This document shows positions 20,150 to 40,788 of a DNA stretch of 64,000 nt, piece after piece. Numbering within the stretch: position 1 is the stretch's first letter; every line of letters starts with the position of its first letter. The notes under the pieces are model-generated. The model was given only the letters and a program-made list of their open reading frames with translations, had not been told where the DNA came from and did no database searches. This DNA comes from Sipunculus nudus (lineage: Eukaryota; Annelida; Sipuncula; Golfingiida; Sipunculidae): assembly GCA_026874595.1 (NCBI GenBank), contig CM049310.1, forward strand, positions 75,943,056 to 76,007,055, written 5' to 3'. A program made the translations under genes and the position numbers.

Positions 20150-20241
20150 CCGGTTGAACTCGTAAGGTCACTTCCGGCCGACCGGCCTTACGTTATGTAC
20201 GTGGCTTTGCGCGAACTGAGGTTCCACACACAGCTGCCAGA
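20150..20241 (+). promoter_or_regulatory. SURF4: Likely SURF4 copy A core promoter / 5' UTR
   Basis: The ~90 bp before the ATG are unusually rich in CpG for this AT-rich window. They contain ACTTCCGG at 20170-20177, an ETS/GABP-type site typical of TATA-less housekeeping promoters, followed by an inverted GGCCGACCGGCC. I see no TATA box. The transcription start is not determined. Confidence 0.45.
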
Positions 20242-28553
<8,312 letters not shown>

Positions 28554-30720
28554 TTCTGAGGTCTGCAGGCAGCATAGTCTTATTTTCTATATGCCTCCTG
28601 TTTCCAGTTTGATGTAAGATTTTCCTAATGGTTTACATCCTTGATACACGAGAGGTTACCCTGTTCGTTTATGGAAACTGTTTTCTTAATGGAAAATGTA
28701 TTGTTTAAGGAAACGGTTTCTGAAGCTTGTTGTATTGAGAGAGAAGCTTTCAGCAGTGTTAAGTTCAGGTGCATTTTGTAAATGTCACTGAACCAGCATC
28801 TTAATGTATCAAATCAAAAGAAATTAAGGTTGGAAGAGTCAAGTTTATTTTAAGAATGAGGATTTTGAATCAATATGTATATCTATTTTCTTCGTTGCTG
28901 TTTTTTCAAGCAATCATGCTGTGAAAATGATTATCAACTCAGTTTCACTGCTTGTTAATGTATGACTTCGAAAAAGTGTATACCATAGAAACAGAAATTC
29001 CACAGTGTCAAAATCTCCAAGGTGAAAAAAGGGGTTAATCATGTTTCTCTAATTTAGAAGTAAAAAATTTTATGTATTTAAATTCTAGAAAGAGGTTCTT
29101 TTTGTTTGTGGGGTTGAGGGAATTTTGTCTCATTTTATTTTTTGAAAAACAAAAGTTATTGTGATTAAATTTGATTATGTGTGCGGATGTAAATTTCAGT
29201 GGTGGCCATGTGTAGGATACCTGTTTATATAAGGTTGACATTAACTTTTTTTCATTAACTATTTTGAAAAATTGCTTCATATAATGGTTAATGATTTCAG
29301 TGAGTGTCCATCCTATTATGTGATTACATATGTGGACAGATTTGCACTGATACAGGTAATTATACATAAAGTATAATTCACCCAGTGTTGAAACAAGGAA
29401 ATGATTATCAGTTAAGATGTAAACAGGGCAGTTGTTTAAGAAGTTCATTTTATAAAAAGACACTTGTTTTATATTCACAAATTATGGATATGGTGTGTCA
29501 TTTCCAAGGCTTTTTCTTACTGGGGTTAACTCTTTCATAATGCTCAAGGAGTTCAGTGAGCACTTGTGAAATTTAAAGACACAAAATTAATAAATATACT
29601 GTAGTGTTCAAAATGCATGGACAGTTCTGAATTACCAGCAGTACTTAGTAATTCAGTGATGCATATCACATGTAAACCAACACAAAACTGACCAAACATG
29701 ACAAAATTTATACATAATCTTTGAAGTTTTCACAGGCTTATGCTTCGTAAAGGTATTAGGCAAAATATGACGGACTTGATCAGTGGATCACAGAATCGCA
29801 AATCAGTATTTCAAGTAGATAAGTATTCTCTCACTTTGAATGTAGAACTTGTTTGTAAATACTAAAGGACATTGATGTTAGAACAGGTATTGAACTGCAC
29901 AGTACACAACTTGAAGATGTTAGTGACTGATCTAGAGGAATGCTGTTGTAGACATTATAGACAGAGGGTATCAGGAATTGGTTTTATAACAGGATATTAC
30001 TTGGGTTTCTCAGTATTTCATGTGATAATGTGATGTTAGACAAACATGGTAAATCAGGAAATTATTGAAATATGATGGGAACTTTTTTTCAGTATATTTA
30101 TCCATTAATGGAGTATGGTTTTTAAATGTATTTGTCATTGGTACATCTATCTAAATATATGGGAAACCACTCTTTTGTTGGACTTGCAGTATCAAAAAAG
30201 TAAAAGAATACCTGTATCCCCTGTGATCATAATAGACTTTTAATTAGATCTGTGCATCAGGCAGATAGTACCTGTTGTGAAAATAATCTGCTGGAGGTAC
30301 TGATACTGAAACAAAATTACTTAAACAAAATGCACAATGAAGAAATTGTTATCCATTGGGTTTTCAGGCACTCTTACAGTCTTAGGTGTGATCAGTGATG
30401 TTGATCAAATTAAACCACAAACATCATGTCATCATGGATATTGCAGAAAAAGTGCAAGATTATAGATTTATAGTTGATACATGTACATGCAGCAGCAGTG
30501 GGTTATGTGATCTTGAGTTATTATTGGTCAGGAAGCTATGTTTAAGTGATGTTGTCTGGTCTGCATGTCGTGTAAGATTGTTGTAGTAAGAAGAGTATAG
30601 TGTATTTTGGTGCTTCCATCCTGTACTTTCTGATAAGCCGCTGTCCTGCACTTTTTTGTTGTTATCACCTCATACATGTACCTCCGAAGTAGTCACCTAC
30701 TGCTGAAGTAGTTATCTGAA
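28554..30720 (+). other. Probable SURF4 copy A 3' UTR and downstream non-coding DNA
   Basis: About 2.2 kb without a recognisable gene or clear transposon. AATAAA hexamers occur at 29589-29594 and, further on, at 30873-30878 beyond a TA microsatellite. SURF4 transcripts often have long 3' UTRs, so part of this is probably transcribed. The minus-strand open frame in 29035-29478 has no recognisable protein and is AT-driven. Confidence 0.35.
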
Positions 30721-30753
30721 AAGTGGCTCACATTTGTGATGTGTGCCAGCCAT

Positions 30754-30755
<2 letters not shown>

Positions 30756-30837
<82 letters not shown>
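30756..30837. repeat. (TA)n microsatellite
   Basis: About 40 TA dinucleotides without interruption, downstream of SURF4 copy A. Confidence 0.95.
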
Positions 30838-31316
30838 CATATATAATGTGCTCCTATAATATATTGTTCAGTAATAAAAATGAATGTACATACTCAAAAA
30901 AATTTTGTTTTCTTTCTGCCATGTTCGTAAGTGTTGCAGTTGCTGTTGGAATATTTTTTCAGATTTGAATGTCTTATTACAGTATTAATCCCCCATCTTA
31001 GGAGGAAGCACTACTAAAATGGTCTGCATCTCATCATCTATGTATCTAGTCGTCTACCCTGCCCAGTTTCTTTTGTCAAATTTCTCTTAAAAACCCCTGC
31101 TTCTCTTCATAAAATTTTGCATGGTTCTTGGTCACCTGGATAACGTGATCATATCCCGCAGATAGTGCCACCTGTGTTTATCCACTCTGAGAATTGATGC
31201 TTTTTCTCCTGTCCTTCAGATATACCAGTAAAGAACACTTCAATCTTCAAACATACACAATGATTCCCTAGTCAGAGGGAACTTTCATGATAACTACCGT
31301 ATATACCGAATTAGTT

Positions 31317-32291
31317 GTATCCCCAGACAAAGTCGGGGGATACTGTTTTCATACCGGTCCAGCCGCCGCATATAAATCTTGTTAGCGCGATAACTCAAAA
31401 AATATTTCACGGACTTTTACCAAACTTAGTATATGTATAGATATGGGTGAGAGGACGATGCCTTGTTAAAATGAGGTCATGACCTTGACTAGGAGAGTGT
31501 CCTTGACCTTGAATAGGTCCAATTTTGGGGAAAATCACACAAATTCTTAAATATCTCAAGAAATATTACATGGTTTAATATTAAAATCAAGGTGCTTGAA
31601 GATCATGGATAGGGTTGTCATGTTCCAGAAACTGGTGGCGCCACCTATTATTCTTTACTTGTTTTCGTGCCGTTTAATACCCCCAAAATTGCTCCTTGAC
31701 AGTACTGTGAGCATTATAAGTCAAAAACTAATGGACAGATTTCTTTTATATTATGAATATACATAGATATGGGTTATGGGATGATGTTTATTTAAATTGG
31801 GGTCATGACCTTTTCTATGAGAGTGGCCTTTACCTTGAATATTGCCATATATGGTAAAAATCACACAAAATCATTAATTTCTCAATAAGGGATGCATGGA
31901 TTGGTCCAAAAATCAACTTAACCGAAGATCTTGGATAGTAATGTCATGTACCGGAAACAGGTGGCGCAACCTGTTATTCTTTTACTTGTTTTAGTGCCCT
32001 TTAAGACCCCATCATTGCCACTTAACAGTACTGTGAGCATTATAAGTCAAAAACTAATGGACAGATTTCTTTCATATTATGCGTATACATAGACATGGGT
32101 TAGGGGATGATGTATATTGAAATAGGGGTCATGACCTTTTCTATGAGAGTGACCTTTTCTATGAGTGTGGTCTGATATTAATTGTTGCTGAAGATGGGGG
32201 GGGGGCCCATTCTTAAAGGGGGGGGGGGGGGGGGGGCGGGGATTAATTGTCTGGGGATACTATGGCACCTGCGGTGCCAAGAAATGTCTAG
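31317..32291 (+). mobile_element. Helentron-like element, family 4 (GTATCCCCAGAC ends)
   Basis: The 5' hairpin is GTATCCCC-AGACAAAGTC-GGGGGATAC. The body has two ~330-bp units with GGGGTCATGACCTT and GGTGGCGCCACC (near 31633). The inverted arm TTGTCTGGGGATAC is followed by hairpin GGCACC-TGC-GGTGCC, AAGAAATGT and terminal CTAG followed by TTTT. 975 bp. Long G-runs at 32196-32240 interrupt the 3' third and could form quadruplexes. No coding capacity. Confidence 0.8.
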
Positions 32292-32499
32292 TTTTAAAAT
32301 GTTTCCACAAGAGTTTCATGTTTGCTGTTGACAATTCTTATTTTTCTATTAAATTTGTATAATTTGGTAAGATCATTTTTTCATTTATAATGACATTTTT
32401 AATAAGGAAGGAAATCCAGTCCTGCCATATGAACCGGGTTCAGAGGTAAAAAATGGACTCCAAGTAGGATCAATACATGGACTTCCTTTGTTGAGAAAA

Positions 32500-32705
32500 T
32501 ATGTGGGGGACAATCTACAGTAGGACGACCAGGACCCCCCCCCCCCCCCCCCATGAGACGCATGCACACATCCAAAATGGACCTAAGCTCAAAATCCCTC
32601 CCCCCCCCCCCCAGGCTGTTATTACAATCAGGGTCATCAATACAGGGGTTTATATATATCCCCCCCCCCCCCCCCCCAACAACACTTTGGGAGGGGGGGG
32701 GGGAT
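32500..32705. repeat. Cluster of poly-C and poly-G runs
   Basis: Three C-runs of 14-18 bases (about 32536, 32600 and 32661) and a G-run near 32692, separated by 40-60 bp. They generate spurious proline- and glycine-rich frames on both strands. Confidence 0.8.
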
Positions 32706-32879
32706 GGCCAATGAAATCATCCCCCTGCTATTCAAAGAATGATATTTATATATTGGAAATTAAATCTATTAATAATTAAAAATATAGACTGGTTCCATGT
32801 CTGAGTCGTCCATGAAATATTACATATCTAATTCTGGTTTTATAAGTAACCTATACAGGGAGCATAATACATTATTTTT

Positions 32880-34944
32880 AGCTCAGCTGACTATAAGTCA
32901 TCTGAGCTATAGTCGTGGTCCTTTGTCCATCGGCTGTCTGTCCGTCCGTCTGTTAAACTGGCACGTTTTGAAACCATTAGACCTACGAATCCGAAATTCG
33001 GCATACAGTTAGATGTCCCCAAGATCTCCTACCATACCGAAAATTGGGTCATTAGGACTTCATTCCTTAGAGATTTTAAGAAAAAACCTCCATTTTCCAT
33101 AAAAAAACCATTGTTACACTATAAGACTGCCTAATATCAAAACCTCTGATTTGATTTTGATCATAGTGAATATGCATATTCTTCCATACATTTTCTATGT
33201 ACATACCAAAAATTAGGTCTGTAATTTGTAATTTGTTAAGTTATGGGCCGGAACATAAGGCACCTCATAAAAAACCAGGAAATATACACATGTATTTGCT
33301 CACTTAACATAAGAATGGCTGAAGCTAGAGACTTCTTTTCAGGGATATAACTCCATTTAATCAAGATTCAATTGTATACCAAAAATTAGATCTGATATTT
33401 CAAATTTTATAAGTTATTCGCATAAATATGAAATCAGTACCTAAAATTTTGCCCAAATTGGGCATGGCACGTTTTTTCCGTGTAAGTACTGTTGGTGTAA
33501 TTTTCATATCATGCACACGTAAGGATTTCAGCTTCTAAATTCTGAAATTTGAAAGGAATTGACCAAAAACTGTAGCTTTTATTACATTTTTTATGTGACC
33601 ATGTCACACCTAGGCTGTACTGAAGCCCCTCTATATGTCCCCATACTGATCTTCATGCTTGAAGCGAGTCATATACTGCAGCCAGGCAGCTCTTGGGTGG
33701 CCTCAGCTGGATATACCTATTCAACCCCCTCCTCTTGTAATTGTTTGGCTAAAAACATAACAATAAACAATAATTTAAAAAAAATTATTGGTTTACAATA
33801 ACAACTTTAAGAAAAATAAATGGAAAAGGAATGTTATGGTTAATGAGTAACCGGGACTTTGCAATTACTGATGTTTTATGGATCTTTCATGGATTGCTGA
33901 AAATATATTTCAAATGACACCATGCAGTCACCATTTGGTATTTTTTAATTTCAGTCATAAAAATGAAAATTAAATAATTAAATAAAATTGTTGTTTACTA
34001 TAAGGAATTATGTGAAGCAAGTTAATGATAGACAAGGATGCATATGATTATATTAAATATTCTAAATTTCAAGGTCTTTTTATATGTGTTGAATTTGTTG
34101 GGGTTTTTTATTACAAAATTAAAAAAAAATGAAATGTGTCAAAATTTTTAAAATTACTCAGACAAGTGCTCATTAAAGATGTCAATATGTTTGAATAATA
34201 ACATTCAGACTCATTGCTGTATCAGCTGTTACATGATACTGGGTAAATAATCAAAATTTTTATTTCTGATAACTTTATTTCAGTTAATAAAATTAAACAT
34301 TCCCAACTCCAGTTTGCTCCTTGTATATTGGTTTGTTTTGATCCTTGGGTTATTTTGAACACATGTATTAGTTTCATAGAGATTTTCTTTTTTTTCTGAT
34401 ACATATTTTAAAAAAAAATAAAATCTTTAAAATGTGATAAAAATATCAGGTCTTAAAGACAAGTTCTCATTATGATGCCTATAATGTTAATAATTGTCAT
34501 AACTGTCTGTCAAGACAGTGATGTGAAAGTATTCAAAATGAATATAATATTTTTTTATATAAATTAAAGCCATAAAACCAGGTAGTTACAATCATTATTA
34601 AAATTTGTGAAATTTGTATATTTTGGATTCTCAGCAGTTTCGTTCGACTGAAACTGAATAAATATGAGACCTTGAGTGAATACTTAATAATTGTATTCAA
34701 ATATGATTAAAAAAGATTCAATAGTTCAATAATGAAAATTAATACAAATACTAATACAGGTAAAAAGAAAGAATTTGAGTGCAAATACTTTCAAAATGTA
34801 TTCATTTATGCATTCATAAATATATTTTATAATTTCATTTTAATCATTAATTTCAATTATATTATTAAAAGAAATCTTTTCAAATGTTACTGTTAATATT
34901 TTTTAATTAAAATTATATTTTGCCCAATAATTCCAATTAATTTT
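32880..34944 (+). mobile_element. Helentron-like element, family 5, 5' two-thirds (interrupted copy)
   Basis: Starts after a T-run with AGCTCAGCTGACT-ATA-AGTCATCTGAGCT. It shares with the minus-strand copy at 11899-14378 the segments GTCCGTCCGTCTGTTAA, ACCATACCGAAAATT, GGCACGTTTTTTCCGTG, TTGACCAAAAACTGTAG and the CAAATACTTTC/GTATTCA hexamer region. No 3' terminus is present: at 34946 a second family-5 5' end begins. Confidence 0.7.
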
Positions 34945-34945
34945 T

Positions 34946-37175
34946 AGCTCAGCTGACTGAAAGTCATCTGAGCTATAGCAATCATTCTTTGTCCAGCGTC
35001 CGTCCGTCTGTCTGTCCATTAACCAGGCACAAATCATAACCGCTGGACCTAGAATCTTGTAACTTGGGATTCTGAGAGGTCGATGAAAAATCTCCTTGGA
35101 AATTAGGTCTCTGTTACCCACATCCTTCGAGCTATGGGGCCCAAAAGTACCCCCAGAATAGTCAAAAATTTCATACAAAAACTTCAATATCTCATTAACT
35201 ACATCACTGATGGTCATGATTTTGGCATACATAATGATCATGAGATGTTCCATTAGTTCCTGCAGACTGGTGGCGCCACCTGTATTTTTCGATTTTTTTT
35301 ACGAATTGTTTTCTCTATTTTTGAGACCTTTAAAAATGTGAACATCTGTTAACAGGGCACAAATCGTAAAGACTGGACCTAGAATCTTCATTCTTGACAC
35401 ACTGAGAGACCTATGAAAAGTCTCCATGGAAACCTGAAATAAGGTCTCTGTTATCCATATCCTGTGAGCTGTGGGCCTCCCAATTACCCCCCCATAATAA
35501 TGGAAAATTTGATAAAAACAAACTGCAACATCTAAATAACTACAACACTGATGGTCATGATTTTTGGCATACACATTGATCAAGAGGTGTTCCATTAGTT
35601 CCGGCTGACTGGTGGCGCCACCTGTATTTTTTTTTTCAAATTTTCACAATTTTTTTTTTTCTTTTTTTTTTTGAGACCTTTAAGGATGTAGTTATCTGTC
35701 AACAGGGTAAAAATCGTTAAGACTAGACCTAGAATCTTCATTCTTGACACACAGGGAGACCCATGTAAAGTCTCCATGGAGACCTGAAATTAGGTCTCTG
35801 TTACCCATATCCTTTGAGCTATGGCACTCCAAAGTACAGCTCAGAAAATGGAAAATTTAATACAAAAACTGCAGTATCTCAATAACTACAACACTGATGG
35901 CCATGATTTTTTGCATACATATTGATCATGAGATGTTTCATCAGGTTCTGCAGAGTGGGTGCGCCACCTGTATTTTTTTCAAATTTTTACGAATTTTTTT
36001 CTCTATTTTTGAGACCTTTAAAGATGTGGTTATCTGTCAACAGGGTACAAATTGTAACAACTGGACCTAGAATCTTCATTCAAATTAGGTCTCTGTTACC
36101 CATATCCTTCAAGCTATAGGACTCCGAAGTATTCCTCAGAATAATGGAAAATTTGATACAAAAGCTGAAGTATCTGAACAACTAATGCAGAGATCAGCAT
36201 GATTCTTTGCATGGATATTGACCATTAGGTGTTTTTATTAGTTTGTGCAGACTGGTATTTTTGTATCGTTTCCAAAGAACTCCTCTGAGACTACTGGACC
36301 AATTTTTCCGAAACTTACACCAATTATCGGGTCACATGTGAACTGGTGCCTATAAATTTTGCATGTATATGGATCTCACATAGGTCTTTATCATACACAA
36401 AACTGGAGGGGCAACCTGCAACCATTTTTGCACAGCCTCTGTCTGTTTGTCTGCCGTGGGCTAAAATCACTCATATCTCTGTAGTTGTTTGACAAAACTG
36501 CCTAAAATTTTGCAGGTTTATACATCCTGGACAGCTTTCTTGATTTTATGACAGGTGGCGCCACCTACATTCTAGTTTATGCTGCAGACATCCAAGCTCA
36601 TATCTCGGGAACCATTTGACCGATTGGGCCAAAATTGTGCATGTGTTTAGATCTCACATTGGTCTTTATCATACACAAAACTGGAGGGGCCGCCTGCAAC
36701 CATTTTTGCACAGCGTCTGTCTGTTTGTCTGCCGTGGGCTAAAATCACTCATATACATGTAGTGGTTTGACTTTTCTGCCTAAAATTTCGCATATGTATA
36801 CAACTTGGACAGTTCTCTAGATTTATGGTAGGTGACACAACCTACATGCACATTAAGGCTGCAGACATCCATGGTAATATGCTTCACACCTCACTCTATT
36901 TCCCCTTGCCACTCAATCCATGCCTCACTTCACCCATTCCACTCTGATTTTGGCGGATACACGTAGTCGCTTGTTGACTACCCGTATTCTAGTTTTTAAA
37001 GTTTTCGCATTTTTTCTCTATTTTTGAAATATATAAATAAAGACACAATCTTGGCCTGTTGGTTAATCTGGTTGATGCTTCAGTTTAATGGGTATATACT
37101 ACCATTCTGATGATAAAATTTCCTTTTGCTAATCTCTTCCCAGTCAGCTGAGCATCATGACCCATGGGTCACTTG
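34946..37175 (+). mobile_element. Helentron-like element, family 5, second copy with an internal family-1 insertion
   Basis: Complete ends: 5' AGCTCAGCTGACT-GAA-AGTCATCTGAGCT at 34946, 3' CAGCTGAGC at 37145-37153, palindrome TGACCCATGGGTCA at 37158-37171, terminal CTTG at 37172-37175 followed by TT. Its ~330-bp internal units carry TGGTGGCGCCACCTGTA, CCTAGAATCTTCATTC and AGGTCTCTGTTACCCATATCC. This is a different subfamily from its neighbour. It lies directly after the truncated copy. Confidence 0.68.
36262..36992 (+). mobile_element. Family-1 helentron-like element, internally deleted, nested in family 5
   Basis: Keeps TTGTATC at the 5' edge and the full 3' end: GGCGGATAC, hairpin GTAGTCG/TTGACTAC with one change, CCGTATT and CTAG at 36989-36992. 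It lacks the middle of the 5' hairpin and most half-units. Two half-units with GGTGGCGCCACC and CGAGAACCATTTGACC-type motifs remain. Confidence 0.7.
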
Positions 37176-37561
37176 TTAATGAATACTTTAATTCTCATAT
37201 CATTTGTGCTAGTGGTACTTTTGGCTATAGGGAAACCTGAATTTATTGAATAACAGTTAACTCCTTTGTAAAAAGCATGCATGATAATTAAAAAGACTTA
37301 CAATGGACATTTATTTCCTGTTACTAGTGTTAGTGCTGTGGATTTAATTTTCACAGCATGTACACATAAGCATTTCATCTGTTAAAATCTGAAATTTGAA
37401 ACCAGTTGACCAAAAACTGTAGATGTCATTCAAGTTTTCAAGCACCATGTCTTGATTGTTGTGTGCTTTGGCAGTATTACATAACCGGTTCAACTTCTGA
37501 CCTAGCCACTGCCTCTGTGATTGTCTGGGTCAGACTGGGTCAGGCAGTAGTTACCAGAGAG

Positions 37562-37562
<1 letters not shown>

Positions 37563-37609
<47 letters not shown>

Positions 37610-37670
37610 ACAGTTTAGCTTACTCTCTCTTGCTCTCTCTCTATCTCTCTCTCTCTCTCTCCCATTCTCT
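37563..37670. repeat. (CT)n microsatellite
   Basis: Long CT run at 37563-37607, interrupted by CATGACAGTTTAGCTTA, then a second imperfect CT run. Confidence 0.92.
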
Positions 37671-37739
37671 CTCACCCCTAAGCCTCCCATTCTCCCTGCA
37701 CCCCATTCTGTTGACAGGTACTATAAACCAGGATAATTA

Positions 37740-38021
37740 GGCCCAAAAAAATTAAAGGTGTAGTTCTCAGGCACCGCCCGCGTCTATCTTTAACCCCCGC
37801 ATCAAAAATTTTTATTTTGATTTTTATCTTTCAAGTAGATAAATAATACAATTTATGTAGTGCTTTTACCTGTTTAGCTAAAAATTAATGTTATTTTCAT
37901 GCATTTCCCTGATCATATGACATTTTATCGGAGCATTAAAAAAAATTGTAAAAAATAAAATACCGCCCGCCCGCAACGATTTCTGAAGGAAGTGCCTGAG
38001 AACCATACCTTTTTTTTGGCC
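37740..38021. mobile_element. Harbinger-like MITE, 282 bp
   Basis: Inverted ends GGCCCAAAAAAATTAAAGGTGT.../...CCATACCTTTTTTTTGGCC with matching inner GTTCTCAGGCAC/GTGCCTGAGAAC. It is flanked by TTA on the left and TAA on the right. Four copies of this family occur in the window. A 3-bp TWA target is seen most clearly in the copies at 50973 and 53123 and points to PIF/Harbinger. Confidence 0.7.
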
Positions 38022-38760
38022 TAAGCTATGAATGTTGAAGCAATTTAGAAATGTGAATCAACTGAAATATTCATATATATATGTTATACTGTAAATGTGT
38101 AATTACATTTTGAAACCTGGAAAAAATGCTGTATTGAAAAAAAGGAAAAAAGGCAAATATTGTTAATTTTTCCTGGCTCAGTAGAATGGGAATTAAAATG
38201 ATTTGCTTTGTTTCTCCACCTTTCTGTCTGCTTAAATATTTAATAATTATGAATAAACATTTTTCTCTCCAAGCACTTGAATTAAATTTAATATCCTGTA
38301 TGAATATGCAAGGGTGCTGTAATTCCCACCATCCCTTTCCCCCACCCCATAGAGTCCTTGCTCTTTGGCACAGTGAACAATAGTTCTATTGCTATTCCAT
38401 AAAATTTAATAATTAAAGATATTATACACAGAAAGACTGAGGCGTTGTAACTCCCATCATAACCCCCTCCCCCCGTCAATCCTTCCACCTGTTACGAGGG
38501 GACTTTATGGCTACTGTATACATATGATAAAATAGAAAATAGGTTTATTAAAATAATTGGATCTCATTAAACTGTTGAACTGTCAACAGCTTACCAAAAT
38601 GGTAACCAATTGAAACACATGGTCAGATCTCAAAATATTATTTGCAACAATTTCTTCAATCATATCAACCAACCATGGCCAAGATTACCTTTTCCGATCT
38701 TTTCATATAATATTTTAGATTTTAACCTTCCAGGTGTTTAAGTACTGTTGAATGCTCCAC

Positions 38761-38763
<3 letters not shown>

Positions 38764-38801
<38 letters not shown>

Positions 38802-38804
38802 GTC

Positions 38805-38893
<89 letters not shown>
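38764..38893. repeat. (CT)n-(CTGT)n-(CT)n compound microsatellite
   Basis: CT repeats, then about ten TCTG units, then CT repeats. A purine/pyrimidine-asymmetric tract of ~130 bp. Confidence 0.95.
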
Positions 38894-38895
<2 letters not shown>

Positions 38896-39617
38896 CTGTC
38901 TACATCCACCTCATAGCTGCCCTCACTGTTCCCTTCTCTGAACCCCATTCCAATGTCAGCCTCAGTAAACAAGAACAAGATGAATCAGATATATTCATAC
39001 TTTAATATTTTGTATAACTATTCGTCCATAGGTACCTGCCAGAAATAATGTCAATATTGTGTAATATGTAGACATAGTGGGCATCAAAATAATGTACATT
39101 GTCAAGACTGAAGAGATATTGTGTCATACAGTCACAAATTCATTAATCCCCTCATCAGCATAGTAAATCATAACATCATATCTGTCAAATTGAAATCTTG
39201 CAGACTTCCATACACTATAGATCCTTCAACAAATAGCCTGGTCATCATTCTACTACTGCTTATTACTGCTGTCATTGCATTCATATTTGCTCAGATATAT
39301 CGCAATTTTCAACCCCTCCTAAATAAATAAAAAATAAGCCACTATATTTTACTCTATTAATCCATCAGTCAGGTTATTTCATTTATTACTTACTCACATA
39401 TTACATTACATTAAGTTATAATAATCCAACATGTCCATGATATTCATAAGCTTTATCGACTCGATATAGTATCACAATGGAGAAACATTTATGGTCCAAT
39501 CACAATCAGCTGAGCGCCGTGACCCATGGGTCCCTTGTTTTAAAACCTTATACTTTGTAATATACTCTATTATATAATATTGTAATATTTGTAAAATACT
39601 TATAATGTGTCATGCAC

Positions 39618-39619
<2 letters not shown>

Positions 39620-39693
<74 letters not shown>
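39620..39693. repeat. (TA)n-(TG)n microsatellite
   Basis: About 17 TA units followed directly by about 20 TG units. Confidence 0.95.
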
Positions 39694-39695
<2 letters not shown>

Positions 39696-39823
39696 GTATG
39701 TTTTTAAAAAAAGTTGATCAAACTGATTACACTTCCACTCGAGTCAAATCCCCCCCCCGAAGATAAATTGACGCCACTGATTATAATTAGAGGATATGTA
39801 CATATATAGGATATATATGAATA

Positions 39824-40788
39824 CAGTGGAACGCCTGCTAACGGCCACGCCTCAATAACGTACGGTCAATACGTCTATAACGGTCAGATTTTCCGGTCCC
39901 GAATTTTCGACCGTTATATTTCATAATCATTTTGTTGTCTATTACGGTCACCCCTCTATTCCGTATTACGGTCAGGTTTCTCGGTCCCGCAGGCCGGGAA
40001 ACGCCTCAATTACGGTCAGGGGCAGTGACTCCGTGACATGGGCTCAACACATCGAGCGGCCACTTCTGACATCAATATCATTACACAAGTGTCCGCTCTC
40101 ACATATTCCTGTCTGTTAATGAGTGCCTGGAAAAAGGTAACCACTCGACCGTGACTGAGTTGTTTGAAACGTAGCCAGCGTCGTACTACCCCCCTCAGCC
40201 TCATTAGTATGCACAATAGTAAGAGATATGTTCCAACCTGCGTGTATATTTGGGAATCAGTCGTGCGAGCCGGATCTTAATCATAGTGTTTGTCTTTTAA
40301 TTAACGAATGACAATCAGCGGGTCCCGAAGATTATGTCATCAGAAAAAAAATTTAGGCTAAGTGTGCATCTTTAAACTTTCTTTAATATCCTTGTGAACA
40401 GGTACATCAAACGAAAACAGACCGGCAATAAATAATTGTTAATTGCAATAATAAATTGTTACATGTATAGAATGTTACGCATACTCTGTCTCAATCACCA
40501 AGAAAAGACATGAACTTGCTCTCAAAGAAAAGGTAGATCTGATCAGGAAGAGTGACGGGAAAAGCAGCCGACAGCTAGCAGAAATATTTTATTTTTTTTA
40601 TTGATAACGGTAGTTATCCTCATACTGTGTATAAACGTTTATTTTGTTGAATGTAAAAAAGATTTGAACTTGGTTTCGTGTTACATTTTAACCCCCCTAT
40701 CCTGGTCAAGTCCTGTATAACGGCCACTCCTGTATTAAGGCCACTTTCTTCCAGTCCCGATGGTGACCGTAATACAGGCGTTCTACTG
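39824..40788 (+). mobile_element. pogo/Tigger-type DNA transposon relic
   Basis: Inverted ends CAGTGGAACGCCTG (39824) and CAGGCGTTCTACTG (ending 40788), each bordered by TA, the Tc1/mariner-superfamily target. Subterminal ACGGTCA repeats line both ends. The interior still encodes a CENP-B-type helix-turn-helix fragment (40491-40590). At 965 bp the catalytic DDE domain is missing, so it is non-autonomous. Confidence 0.85.
40491..40596 (+). pseudogene. Transposase DNA-binding domain fragment (CENP-B N-terminal / psq type)
   Basis: In one frame the sequence reads KKRHELALKEKVDLIRKSDG followed by KSSRQLAEIF. This matches the family pattern KR-x-LTL-x-EK-x2-I...G-x-S-x-R-x-LA-x2-F of Tigger/pogo transposases. 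No in-frame ATG lies just upstream and the frame closes into AT-rich DNA. It is a broken remnant of a transposase, not a host gene. Confidence 0.75.

Larger units (their letters stand above)
37176..39537 (+). mobile_element. Remainder of family-5 repeat cluster, ending in an intact 3' terminus
   Basis: TTCACAGCATGTACACATAAG and TTGACCAAAAACTGTAG at 37350-37425 match the middle of the copies at 32880 and 11899. The region ends CAGCTGAGCGCCGT, palindrome GACCCATGGGTC and CTTG at 39534-39537. It therefore looks like the 3' part of a family-5 copy into which the 34946-37175 element and later repeats were inserted. It may not be the same copy as 32880-34944. Confidence 0.5.

Noticed and set aside
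29035-29478. 147-codon minus-strand open frame downstream of SURF4 copy A
   Set aside because: AT-driven composition (rich in K, N, F, I), no recognised motif, and probably within the SURF4 3' UTR.
38715-39005. Open frames on both strands in the CT/CTGT tract
   Set aside because: They are pure products of the microsatellite.
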